Assembly: GCA_000952975.1 (NCBI GenBank)
Contig: LM997412.1
Coordinates: 1,302,001 to 1,366,000 of the forward strand
Length of the DNA stretch: 64,000 nt
Direction: 5' to 3'
DNA from: Peptoniphilus sp. ING2-D1G
Lineage (GTDB): Bacteria; Bacillota; Clostridia; Tissierellales; Peptoniphilaceae
Positions 6,577 to 14,613 of the stretch are shown piece by piece. How positions within the stretch are numbered: the stretch's first letter is position 1; each line of letters starts with the position of its first letter. The notes below the pieces were generated by a model. The model did no database searches, was not told where the DNA came from, and saw only the letters and a list, made by a program, of their open reading frames with translations. The position numbers were made by a program, and so were the translations under genes.

Positions 6577-7521
6577 CTACTTTAATGATTCTCTGACAGC
6601 AACAACTTTATCTTCAAATTTTTTATATAGATCTTGGGCTTTTTCTATTGAAACTTCTTGGAAACAAAGTTTTGTGCCTGCTCCCATTTGAGCCAATTTA
6701 CAAACATCTTCTTTAATTACTGCACCGATTTTTGTATATCCGCCTGTAGTTTGTCTATCTGCAAGAAGCACTATGGGAAGTCCATTCGCCGGCACTTGTA
6801 TTGAACCCATAACTGTACCGTCTGATATTATGTCTGCTCCTTTTATGTGTTTTATTGGATTTCCCTCAAGTCTCATTCCCATTCTGTCTATGCTCTTTGA
6901 AACTGTGTAGCCTCCGGATTCAAAAAATTTGCCGATTTCTTCTTTTGAAAAATAATCATCTTGAGGCCCTAAAGTAACTCTTATAACATTGAATTTTTCT
7001 ATTTCGGGGTAGTATTTCGGATCGAGAATCTTGCCTTCTTTAGCTTCGGGATTTACCTTTACTTCAAATTCATCCTTAGCTTTTAAAGCTCTTCCTTCAT
7101 ATCCGCCAACCTTACCTTTCATAAAGGTCGATTTGCTTCCATTTAATTCAGGAACCTCTATTGAGCCTCCAAAGGCGAGATATGCACGAAGACCATTCTT
7201 CAATTTACCAAAGCTCAAAGTACTGCCGGCTTTAACTAAGTGGGATGCATGCATCGCAACTTCTTTTCCGTCTATCTTGGGACTTACATCCGCACCTGCC
7301 ACTGCAATTACTACATCTTCATCAAATTTAAGCATCGGACCAAAATAAGTTATTTCAAGAACCGCTTCTCCTCTTTTATTCCCTACAAGAGCATTTGCGA
7401 GTTCATAGGAATATACATCAAGCACTCCTGCTGCCACCATTCCGAATTTTTGGTAACCTATTCTTCCATAATCTTGAATTGTAGTGGATATTCCACCGTT
7501 TATTACACTTATTTTAGCCAT
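6577..7521 (-). CDS. pxpC: 5-oxoprolinase subunit C (KipA / biotin-dependent carboxyltransferase-like)
   Basis: A 314-residue PxpC/KipA protein: GGISTTIQDYGRIGYQKFGM at the N-terminus, later KSIDRMGMRLEG and LLADRQTTGGYTKIGAV, the family's cyclophilin-like CT_A_B signature. With PxpA and PxpB it forms the prokaryotic ATP-dependent 5-oxoprolinase converting 5-oxo-L-proline to L-glutamate. Its ATG overlaps the pxpB stop by 8 bases with AGGTGA upstream, indicating translational coupling and a PxpBC complex. Confidence 0.95.
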   Translation of the reverse strand: MAKISVINGGISTTIQDYGRIGYQKFGMVAAGVLDVYSYELANALVGNKRGEAVLEITYFGPMLKFDEDVVIAVAGADVSPKIDGKEVAMHASHLVKAGSTLSFGKLKNGLRAYLAFGGSIEVPELNGSKSTFMKGKVGGYEGRALKAKDEFEVKVNPEAKEGKILDPKYYPEIEKFNVIRVTLGPQDDYFSKEEIGKFFESGGYTVSKSIDRMGMRLEGNPIKHIKGADIISDGTVMGSIQVPANGLPIVLLADRQTTGGYTKIGAVIKEDVCKLAQMGAGTKLCFQEVSIEKAQDLYKKFEDKVVAVRESLK

Positions 7522-8257
7522 TCAAATCACCTACAGACACCTTTGTTATCTTAACTTTATATTCTCCCCTTTCGACCTCTTCAGCTATTTTATCGTATTC
7601 ATCTTTTGTTATACTTACATATCTGATATAGTCTCCTGAATTTATAAATACAGGCGGATCGTTTTCAGGATTATAAAGCTTTACAGGAGTTCTTCCTATT
7701 AATTGCCATCCTCCCGGTGATTCTGACGGGTACATACCTGTTTGAGTTCCTGCAATTCCAACAGATCCAGGAGCAATTTTTAGACGTGGTGATTTAAGTC
7801 TGGGAGTAGCTATCCTTTCATCAAGTCCTCCGAGATAAGTAAAACCGGGTAAAAATCCAAGCATATAAACCAAATAGTCTGTACCTGCATGGATTTTAAT
7901 TACTTCTTCTTCAGACATGTTTGCATTTGAAGCAACATTGGCAATATCCGGTCCATATTCTCCTGCGTAAAGTGTGGGGATTTCTATTAAATTTACTTCT
8001 CCGCTTGTAATGTCTGATTGTACTTGTCCATAGCTCTTCAGTTTTTCTACTAATTCGCCATAACTTATCTTTAACGGATCGTAATTTATGGTAATCGATC
8101 GATATGTGGGAACCATCTCAATTATTCCATCAATATTATCATTTGTTATTTTTGCAACCGTATCTCTGATTCTCGCATTTATTTCCTTTGAAATCTCATT
8201 TCCGAACTCCATAAGAATAGAACAATCAGAGGATACAAGATACCTAATGTCGCTCAT
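7514..8257 (-). CDS. pxpB: 5-oxoprolinase subunit B (KipI family)
   Basis: A 247-residue PxpB/KipI protein. Typical segments: FGNEISKEINARI near residue 17, LVYMLGFLPGFTYLGGLDERIATPR in the middle and GSVGIAGTQTGMYPSESPGGWQLIGRTP near the C-terminus. It pairs with PxpC to activate 5-oxoproline hydrolysis. B. subtilis KipI was first described as a KinA inhibitor, but with pxpA and pxpC present the oxoprolinase role is preferred. Ribosome site AAGGAGG lies 5 bases before the ATG. Confidence 0.95.
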   Translation of the reverse strand: MSDIRYLVSSDCSILMEFGNEISKEINARIRDTVAKITNDNIDGIIEMVPTYRSITINYDPLKISYGELVEKLKSYGQVQSDITSGEVNLIEIPTLYAGEYGPDIANVASNANMSEEEVIKIHAGTDYLVYMLGFLPGFTYLGGLDERIATPRLKSPRLKIAPGSVGIAGTQTGMYPSESPGGWQLIGRTPVKLYNPENDPPVFINSGDYIRYVSITKDEYDKIAEEVERGEYKVKITKVSVGDLNG

Positions 8258-8271
8258 TTAATCCTCCTTGT

Positions 8272-9468
8272 TTAAACTAATTTAGATAAACCTCCTACAA
8301 GAGTTTGAACACCTACATATGCTGCAACTGCACAAACTATCCATCCTAAAACTCTAAGATACATTGGGTGAACATAATCTCCAACGATGGATTTTTTAGT
8401 ACTTGCAACTAGCATTACAGCTAAAGTTACAGGCAGAATTAATCCGTTCAACGCTCCTACTAATACCAATAGAGTTTGAGGTTGACCGACTATTATAAAT
8501 ATAAGAGTAGAAACTACGATAAATCCTATAGTTACTTTATTAGCATTTGCATCTATAGGTTTAAACAATGTTCTTAAGAATGAAACCGATGTAAAAGCCG
8601 CTCCTACTACAGATGTTATAGCTGCTGCACAATATACAATTCCGAAAATCTTATAGCCTACATTTCCTGCAGCTATTTGGAAAGCTGAAGCTGCAACATT
8701 CGATTCATCAAGGGTTGCACCTGTTGATACTACTCCAAGTACAGCTAAGAATAATAAGATTCTGACTATTAAAGCAACTGTTATACCTAAGTTTGCGGAT
8801 CTTGTAACTTGAGTTAAGTTTTCTTTTCCTGTTATGCCCGCATCAATAAGCCTGTGTCCGCCTGAGAATACTATATATCCTCCTACAGTTCCCCCAAGAA
8901 GTGTAAGTATAGCAGGTACAGTAGCGTTAAAATCAGATGGCGCTACCATTCTTTGTGCAGCTTCTCCTACAGGAGGATTAGTTGTAACAGCTACATATCC
9001 GATAAGTATAAGCATTATAGCTCCTAAAATTTGAGTAAGTTTATCCATTGCATTTCCCGCTGATTTTGAAGTGAATATAACTATACCTATAATAGCTCCG
9101 ATTACCGCTCCAAGTTTAGGATCTACTCCGAAGATAACTTGCATTCCAAGTCCCGCTCCGCCTACATTACCTATATTAAATGCCAAACCTCCGGCAGCTA
9201 CTAAAAATGCTATAAAATAGCCAAGTCCCGGAAGTAATTTATTAGCTATATCTTGACCTCTGAGTTCTGAAACCGCTATAACTTTCCAAACATTAAGTTG
9301 AGTCACATATGCCATTATTATAGATACAAAAATTACAAATGCGAAGTCAGCTCTTAATGAATTTGTGAAAGTAGCCGTTTGAGTCATAAATCCCGGCCCA
9401 ATTGCTGATGTTGCCATCAGAAATGCAGCACCTATTAAAACCGATAGATTACTTTTTTTATTTTCCAT
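8272..9468 (-). CDS. NRAMP-family transporter of the oxoprolinase cluster (YcsG-like)
   Basis: A 398-residue membrane protein with about 11 spans and the NRAMP fold pattern, lying between pxpA and pxpB as ycsG does in B. subtilis. The first helix reads SAIGPGF at residues 21-27, where metal-transporting NRAMPs have DPGN, and the sixth-helix region reads FSGGHR rather than the canonical metal-binding Met motif. The residues that bind Mn2+/Fe2+ therefore look missing. Given its constant partnership with oxoprolinase genes, uptake of 5-oxoproline or another organic solute is a plausible alternative (inference). Ribosome site AAGGAG precedes the ATG. Confidence 0.85.
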   Translation of the reverse strand: MENKKSNLSVLIGAAFLMATSAIGPGFMTQTATFTNSLRADFAFVIFVSIIMAYVTQLNVWKVIAVSELRGQDIANKLLPGLGYFIAFLVAAGGLAFNIGNVGGAGLGMQVIFGVDPKLGAVIGAIIGIVIFTSKSAGNAMDKLTQILGAIMLILIGYVAVTTNPPVGEAAQRMVAPSDFNATVPAILTLLGGTVGGYIVFSGGHRLIDAGITGKENLTQVTRSANLGITVALIVRILLFLAVLGVVSTGATLDESNVAASAFQIAAGNVGYKIFGIVYCAAAITSVVGAAFTSVSFLRTLFKPIDANANKVTIGFIVVSTLIFIIVGQPQTLLVLVGALNGLILPVTLAVMLVASTKKSIVGDYVHPMYLRVLGWIVCAVAAYVGVQTLVGGLSKLV

Positions 9469-9489
9469 AGTTAGTCTCCTTATAAAAAT

Positions 9490-10263
9490 TTATTTTATGA
9501 AATTTTCAACAGCTTCAATCTTTATTCCAGCTTCTTCAAGACCAGCTCTGATTCCCTTTACAAATTCAATAGCCTTCGGATTATCTCCGTGAACACAAAT
9601 TGAATCCGCCTTAATATCTATGTCTTTTCCATCTGCTGTAGTTACTTTTCCCTCTTTTATCATCCTGATAACTCTGGGAACAGCATCCTTTAAATCTTTT
9701 ACAAATGCTCCCGGCAGAGCTCTGTTAACAAGAGATCCGTCTTCATTATATCCTCTGTCTGCAAATACTTCTTCACTTACTCTAAGTCCCTTAGCCTTTG
9801 CAGCTTTAGCTATATAACTTCCGCTTAATACCATTAGTATAATATCTTTATCAAGTGCTTCCATACCCTCTATAATTGCATTTGCCATAGCTTCATCAGC
9901 ACATGCCGTATTGTATAATGCTCCATGCATTTTCATGTGTTGAAGTTTGATATTGTTTGCCTTTGTAAAAGCCATAAGTGCTCCTGTTTGATACATTACA
10001 TATGCCTTTGCATCAGCAGGAGATACCGCCATCTTTCTACGCCCGAATCCTATCAGATCCGGATATCCCGGATGGGCACCTACTTGAACTCCATATTCTT
10101 TTGCAAGTTTAACTGTCTTTTCCATTATTATCGGATCTCCGGCATGCCATCCGCAAGCCAAATTGATGCTTGTAACATGTTTGATGATTTCTTCATCCAT
10201 TCCCATGGTATAAGCTCCAAAACCTTCTCCGATATCGCTGTTTAAGTCTACATAATATTGCAT
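9490..10263 (-). CDS. pxpA: 5-oxoprolinase subunit A (LamB/YcsF family)
   Basis: A 257-residue LamB/YcsF protein: VDLNSDIGEGFG at the start, SINLACGWHAGDP, GAHPGYPD, MKMHGALYN, FADRGYNEDGSLV and ICVHGDNP are all family signatures with likely metal-binding His/Asp. It is the A subunit of ATP-dependent 5-oxoprolinase (5-oxo-L-proline + ATP to L-glutamate). The start at 10263 follows AGGAGG by 7 bases; an in-frame ATG 18 bases earlier contains that ribosome site and is rejected. First gene of a five-gene operon with promoter at 10396-10424. Confidence 0.96.
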   Translation of the reverse strand: MQYYVDLNSDIGEGFGAYTMGMDEEIIKHVTSINLACGWHAGDPIIMEKTVKLAKEYGVQVGAHPGYPDLIGFGRRKMAVSPADAKAYVMYQTGALMAFTKANNIKLQHMKMHGALYNTACADEAMANAIIEGMEALDKDIILMVLSGSYIAKAAKAKGLRVSEEVFADRGYNEDGSLVNRALPGAFVKDLKDAVPRVIRMIKEGKVTTADGKDIDIKADSICVHGDNPKAIEFVKGIRAGLEEAGIKIEAVENFIK

Positions 10264-10395
10264 AAAATTTCCTCCTTTCATTTTTGCTATAGCTTACCTT
10301 TATTTAAAATAAATTAAATAAACAAATTAGTTTGGTAGCGTTTTCATGATATGATGTATAATATTTTTATAACTTTTTTATTATTGCTTTTTCCT

Positions 10396-10424
10396 ATTAT
10401 ATCACTTTTGTGTTACTTTGTTAA
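10396..10424 (-). promoter_or_regulatory. Promoter of the pxpA operon
   Basis: TTAACA (10419-10424), 17-base spacer, TATAAT (10396-10401) on the minus strand, about 130 bases upstream of pxpA. No terminator separates it from the preceding degV gene, so some read-through is possible. Confidence 0.75.
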
Positions 10425-10440
10425 CAATTCAATTTTATTT

Positions 10441-11331
10441 TTATATAATTTGGTACTTAGCATCTTTTATTTTATCTTGGAAAAATATAGCTATATATCC
10501 CGGACCTGTATGAGCTCCCACTACGACTCCTAACTGAGTTATCAGTATATTTTTTTCTTCAAAATCCGTTTTTTTAAGTATATATTCCTTAGCTTTGTTG
10601 GCAAGTTCAATATCGTCTCCATAGGATATACAGATAGTCTGATTTTTAATGTCCTCTGAATAAAATTTTAAAAATCCTTCACTGACCTTTTTATACAGCA
10701 TATTTCCGCCTCTTACCATGGCTACTTTTCTAAGTTTGCCGTCAGTTCTTGAGACTTCTAAAACAGGTCTTACATTTAAAAAATTTCCAATAGTTGCAGA
10801 TCCTTTGGAAACTCTTCCTCCCCTTAACAAATATTCAAAAGTAGTAACGGAAAACAGATGAATATTATGTTCTCTGATAAATTCCAGTTCATCTAAAATA
10901 TATTTTGCGCTTTCTCCCGATTTTGCCATTAAAGCTGCTTTTGCAACTAAAAGACCCATCCCGCATGTAGCGCTTTTTGAATCAAAAATATGTATTTTTG
11001 CTCCTGAATGCTCAGTTAAAAGCTCTTCTTCAGCTTTCTTCGCTTGATGATATGTGCCTGTAATTCCGGAACTTAAGGATATATAAAGTATTTCATACCC
11101 CTTGTTTATGTGATCTTCAAAACATTTTTTGTATTCGAATTCAGAGATTTGACTGGTGCTGTAAACTTTTTTATTTTTCATGTTTTCAAAAAGTTCATCC
11201 GAGCTCAGTGATTCTGACGAATATTCATTTTCTGTATCGATAACCGGTATATTTAAAACTTCAATGTCATATTTTTCAATTATTTCCTTGTCTAAATCCA
11301 TTCCGCTGTCGGTGATAATTTTTATGTTCAT
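10441..11331 (-). CDS. DegV-family fatty-acid-binding protein (FakB-like), copy 1
   Basis: A 296-residue DegV protein: KIITDSGMDLDKE at the N-terminus, YSTSQISEFEY, LYISLSSGITGTYHQAK, FDSKSATCGMGLLV, and the C-terminal VVGAHTGPGYIAIFF. DegV/FakB proteins bind a fatty acid and present it to the fatty acid kinase FakA for phosphorylation, feeding host lipids into membrane synthesis. No fakA is in this window. Starts at ATG after AGGAG; a TATAAT lies at 11364-11369. A second DegV is at 32919-33758. Confidence 0.9.
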   Translation of the reverse strand: MNIKIITDSGMDLDKEIIEKYDIEVLNIPVIDTENEYSSESLSSDELFENMKNKKVYSTSQISEFEYKKCFEDHINKGYEILYISLSSGITGTYHQAKKAEEELLTEHSGAKIHIFDSKSATCGMGLLVAKAALMAKSGESAKYILDELEFIREHNIHLFSVTTFEYLLRGGRVSKGSATIGNFLNVRPVLEVSRTDGKLRKVAMVRGGNMLYKKVSEGFLKFYSEDIKNQTICISYGDDIELANKAKEYILKKTDFEEKNILITQLGVVVGAHTGPGYIAIFFQDKIKDAKYQII

Positions 11332-11373
11332 AGGTACTCCTCATCTTTTTATTTCCGATTATAATTATACTAT

Positions 11374-11408
11374 ATTAAAAAAATTAAGGATACTAAAATT
11401 AGCATCCT
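11374..11408 (-). terminator. Terminator after the 237-residue unknown gene
   Basis: Stem AGGATGCTAA/TTAGTATCCT (one G-U pair), overlapping the gene's stop codon, followed on the minus strand by TTAATTTTTTTAA. It separates the pncB operon from degV. Confidence 0.8.
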
Positions 11409-12121
11409 CATTTTCTTTTGAAAAACTTTGAATTAAAAATTTGCTGAGTCTTTATCAACTGATCTGTGGCAAGTTTTTGAATTTGTATACAAAATTCTAT
11501 TTGGTTTTTTAAAAGCTCCAAATAGGCTTCTTCCATTTCTTCCTTTTCCTCTTCGTATATAATGGGAAGATTTTTTGATTCTTCTTCCATTTTAGGTGGA
11601 TTAAGCTCTATTACCAGCTCGCCTCTGTTGTTTTTTAAATCTTTTAAGATTTTTCTATTTATCCTATCTGTTTTTTTTATTTCAACCAAAGCTCTGTTGT
11701 TCTTTATAAATTCTATTTGAAGACTTTGTTCATCTTTGGATTTAAACATTGAAAATATACGTTCAATCTCGCTTTGCATAGTTTCATTGTGAATTTTATC
11801 AAATAAAATATCTTTAAAAACATTTCTCAGGTCCTTTGGGCAGTCGGCAAGCTCATGTAATTCCACATCTATTTTTATAGACTTTTCATCGTCTTTTGCG
11901 GAATTTAGAACTTTGCAAATAAAGTACCTGTCGCCTGATTTAACGATTATTAAGTCTTTTTCTTTTAAATCATTTGTACAATTTAGAAGGACAGCTATTT
12001 TTTTTCTATTGTCGGAACTTAACCCTTCTTTAATATTATTTTTAAAGTCGAATATTATTTGACTGTTTTTTATTTTTATATTTAATAAATCGCTATTTAC
12101 AGCGTTTAAACCGTACAACAT
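11408..12121 (-). CDS. Uncharacterised 237-residue protein
   Basis: I do not recognise this family. The protein has no signal peptide or membrane span. The first 130 residues look like a mixed alpha/beta domain (NSQIIFDFKNNIKEGL; KEKDLIIVKSGDRYFICKVL, possibly a small barrel). The C-terminal 60 residues are acidic and helical (EEEKEEMEEAYLELL, then a Gln-rich helix and a basic tail FKRK). It starts 2 bases after the stop of the radical SAM gene with GAGGT 8 bases upstream, so it is the third gene of the pncB operon and likely cotranslated. Function unknown. Confidence 0.8.
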   Translation of the reverse strand: MLYGLNAVNSDLLNIKIKNSQIIFDFKNNIKEGLSSDNRKKIAVLLNCTNDLKEKDLIIVKSGDRYFICKVLNSAKDDEKSIKIDVELHELADCPKDLRNVFKDILFDKIHNETMQSEIERIFSMFKSKDEQSLQIEFIKNNRALVEIKKTDRINRKILKDLKNNRGELVIELNPPKMEEESKNLPIIYEEEKEEMEEAYLELLKNQIEFCIQIQKLATDQLIKTQQIFNSKFFKRK

Positions 12122-12123
12122 AA

Positions 12124-12990
12124 TTATAGACCTCTTAAGTAATCCGGCCTGAAATTTCTGCTTTCAAGTGTTTCATCGATGAGTTCAATTAACTTTTCTC
12201 TATCTTCATTTAAATTTCCTTTTAAAGAAACGTAATTGGATGCATGATTGGATCTGAATATAGTGCCTTCAGAATCCACATTTTCAAGGAATAATTTCAT
12301 TTCATAGAGTATCTCATCAGCTGAAGGCATTTTGAATTTTCCATTTACATAGTCTTTATATATCGGTGCATTTTTGTATATACGCATAGTTAAGTAAGAT
12401 ACATAATCGGGTTTTGTAGTAGTGATGAGTTTTGCGGTGTTTATGGCATTTTGTTCCATCTTATCAACTCCGCCCAAACCTGCAATTATAGTTATTGAAG
12501 TCAAAAATCCTACTTCTTTGCACTTCTTCATAGCCGCTATATAATCTTCTACTGTAAGCCCTTTTTTTATTTCCTTTAATATTTCTTCATCGCCGCTTTC
12601 AAATCCTATATATAACATTTTAAGTCCCTTATCATACAAGGTTTTGAGTTCTTCTACAGATTTTCTGTTTATATCTCCAGCTGTGGCATAACTCGATATT
12701 CTCTCAACATTAGGGAAATTTTCATTAATATAATCTATCAGTTCTACAAGATGCTGCGTTTTTAAAACTAAAGCATCTCCATCGGCTATGAATATTCTTC
12801 TGAATCTTGGAAAATATTCCCTTATGGTTTCAAGATCTTCAATTATGTCTTCTATTTTCCTTACAATAAAAGGTTCATCTTTATACATATAGCAAAAGGT
12901 GCATTCATTATGCGCACAGCCTATAGTTGCCTGAATTATCAGCGACGAAGCCTCACTCGGAGGTCTGTAAACATCTCCGTAATATCTCAA
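12124..12990 (-). CDS. Radical SAM protein
   Basis: A 288-residue radical SAM enzyme. The cluster motif is C25-A-H-N-E-C30-T-F-C33 (CX4CX2C rather than the usual CX3CX2C), followed by a TIM-barrel-like core with FIADGDALVL, LYIGFESGDEEILKEIKKG and ITIIAGLGG segments. It belongs to the broad Elp3/coproporphyrinogen-oxidase-like group widespread in clostridia (COG1032-type); the substrate is unknown. It overlaps the end of pncB by 4 bases. Confidence 0.85.
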   Translation of the reverse strand: MRYYGDVYRPPSEASSLIIQATIGCAHNECTFCYMYKDEPFIVRKIEDIIEDLETIREYFPRFRRIFIADGDALVLKTQHLVELIDYINENFPNVERISSYATAGDINRKSVEELKTLYDKGLKMLYIGFESGDEEILKEIKKGLTVEDYIAAMKKCKEVGFLTSITIIAGLGGVDKMEQNAINTAKLITTTKPDYVSYLTMRIYKNAPIYKDYVNGKFKMPSADEILYEMKLFLENVDSEGTIFRSNHASNYVSLKGNLNEDREKLIELIDETLESRNFRPDYLRGL

Positions 12991-14459
12991 ACTGATTCTC
13001 CTCTCGAATTTTTACCGTGTTTTTTCAATAAATCTTCCTTTACTTTCCACAAATCATAAGACAAGTCGACAATGTATTCTTGCGGATTGTCAAATCTTCT
13101 TGTTTCTTCCCAAAGCGTTTCGAGTTCAGATTGGACAAAGTCTCTGATTTGGCTGATTTTCGGCAAATCATAAATCAATTTACCCTTTTCATATATTTGA
13201 ATTAACAACGGTTTTGCTTTAAAATTGCTTAAAATCTTTCTCTTCCAAGTAAATACCGGATGGAATATTTCATAATTACCCGAATCATCGAGTTTTTCAT
13301 CATGCAATGTCACCACATCCGCCATCGCCTTGCCGGTTTCTCTATCATAACACCTGTATATTTGTTTAAATCCGGGGGTGGTGATTTTGGATACATTGTC
13401 TGAAATTTTTATCTTAGGGATAATATTTCCCTGTTTATCTTCAGTGGCTGTAAGTTTATAAACGCCTCCGAAAACCGGTGAGCTTTTTGATGTGATAAGT
13501 CTTTCTCCAACCCCGAAAGCATCTATTTTTGCTCCTTGAATAAGCAGATTTTGTATGACAAATTCATCCAAGGAATTCGATCCCATGATTATAGCATCTT
13601 CATATCCGGCATCATCGAGCATTTTTCTCGCTTTTTTGGATAAGTATGCTATATCTCCTGAATCGATTCTTATTCCCTTAGGTCTATATCCTCTCGGAAC
13701 AACCACTTCATCAAATACTTTTATAGCGTTCGGCACACCTTCTTTTAAAGTATCAAAGGTATCTACCAGCAACAAACAGTTATCAGGATAACACTCTGCA
13801 TAAACTTTAAAAGCTTCGTACTCGCTGTCAAACAATTGAACCCATGAATGCGCCATAGTGCCCAGGGCCGGCACACCGTATAATTTTTCTGCAAGAGTAT
13901 TGGCTGAACCGTTACATCCACCTATGTAAGCAGCTCTTGCTCCTAAATTTGCTCCTGTATACCCTTGAGCTCTTCTTGAGCCGAATTCCGTGACTCCTCT
14001 TCCATCTGCCGCATAGACTATTCTATTTGCTTTTGTAGCGATCATGGATTGATGGTTTATTGTCAATAAAACCATCGTTTCAACCATTTGAGCTTGAATT
14101 ATCGGTCCTCTTACAGTGATAAGAGGTTCTCCGGGAAAAGCTATCGAGCCTTCAGGAATCGCCCAAACATCGCATTCGAATTTAAAATTTATGAGATACT
14201 TCAAATATTCTTCATCAAAAATCCCCTTTGTTCTCAAAAATTCTATATCTTCGTCATCAAAATGCAGATTTTCAAAATAATCCACTAACTGCTCAAGACC
14301 TGCAATTATGGCATAGGAAGCATTATCGGGAACAGATCTGTAAAACATATCAAAATACACTATCTTATCTTTGTAACCCGCTTTAAAAAATCCGTTACTC
14401 ATGGCAAATTCATAAAAATCCGTAAGCAACGAAAGATTTATATCATTTATTTTCCCCAA
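12987..14459 (-). CDS. pncB: Nicotinate phosphoribosyltransferase
   Basis: A 490-residue NAPRTase that makes nicotinate mononucleotide from nicotinate and PRPP with ATP, salvaging NAD. Signatures: LLTDFYEFAMSNG at the start, EFGSRRAQGYTGANLGARAAYIGGCNGSANT, GTMAHSWVQ and IRIDSGDIAYL. The start is the TTG at 14459: AAAGGAGG lies 8 bases upstream and the family homology begins just after it. An upstream ATG adding 19 residues runs through the -10 box and is rejected. A strong promoter lies at 14488-14516. Confidence 0.95.
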   Translation of the reverse strand: MGKINDINLSLLTDFYEFAMSNGFFKAGYKDKIVYFDMFYRSVPDNASYAIIAGLEQLVDYFENLHFDDEDIEFLRTKGIFDEEYLKYLINFKFECDVWAIPEGSIAFPGEPLITVRGPIIQAQMVETMVLLTINHQSMIATKANRIVYAADGRGVTEFGSRRAQGYTGANLGARAAYIGGCNGSANTLAEKLYGVPALGTMAHSWVQLFDSEYEAFKVYAECYPDNCLLLVDTFDTLKEGVPNAIKVFDEVVVPRGYRPKGIRIDSGDIAYLSKKARKMLDDAGYEDAIIMGSNSLDEFVIQNLLIQGAKIDAFGVGERLITSKSSPVFGGVYKLTATEDKQGNIIPKIKISDNVSKITTPGFKQIYRCYDRETGKAMADVVTLHDEKLDDSGNYEIFHPVFTWKRKILSNFKAKPLLIQIYEKGKLIYDLPKISQIRDFVQSELETLWEETRRFDNPQEYIVDLSYDLWKVKEDLLKKHGKNSRGESV

Positions 14460-14487
14460 TTTAAAATCCTCCTTTACATTGACTATT

Positions 14488-14516
14488 ATTATATAATTAT
14501 TTATCATAACTTGCAA
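14488..14516 (-). promoter_or_regulatory. pncB promoter
   Basis: TTGCAA (14511-14516), 17-base spacer, TATAAT (14488-14493) on the minus strand, about 30 bases upstream of the TTG start. Confidence 0.8.
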
Positions 14517-14571
14517 AGAATATGTAACTCTACAATTATTTATTATCGATATTTAAATTTTTATGGATTAT

Positions 14572-14609
14572 TTATTATTAAAATAAGACACACAGAATCT
14601 GTGTGTCTT
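14572..14609 (-). terminator. Terminator after the CoA-disulfide reductase gene
   Basis: Stem AAGACACACA/TGTGTGTCTT with a 5-base loop (14585-14609), followed on the minus strand by ATTTTAATAATAAATAAT. Confidence 0.8.
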
Positions 14610-14613
14610 ACTT

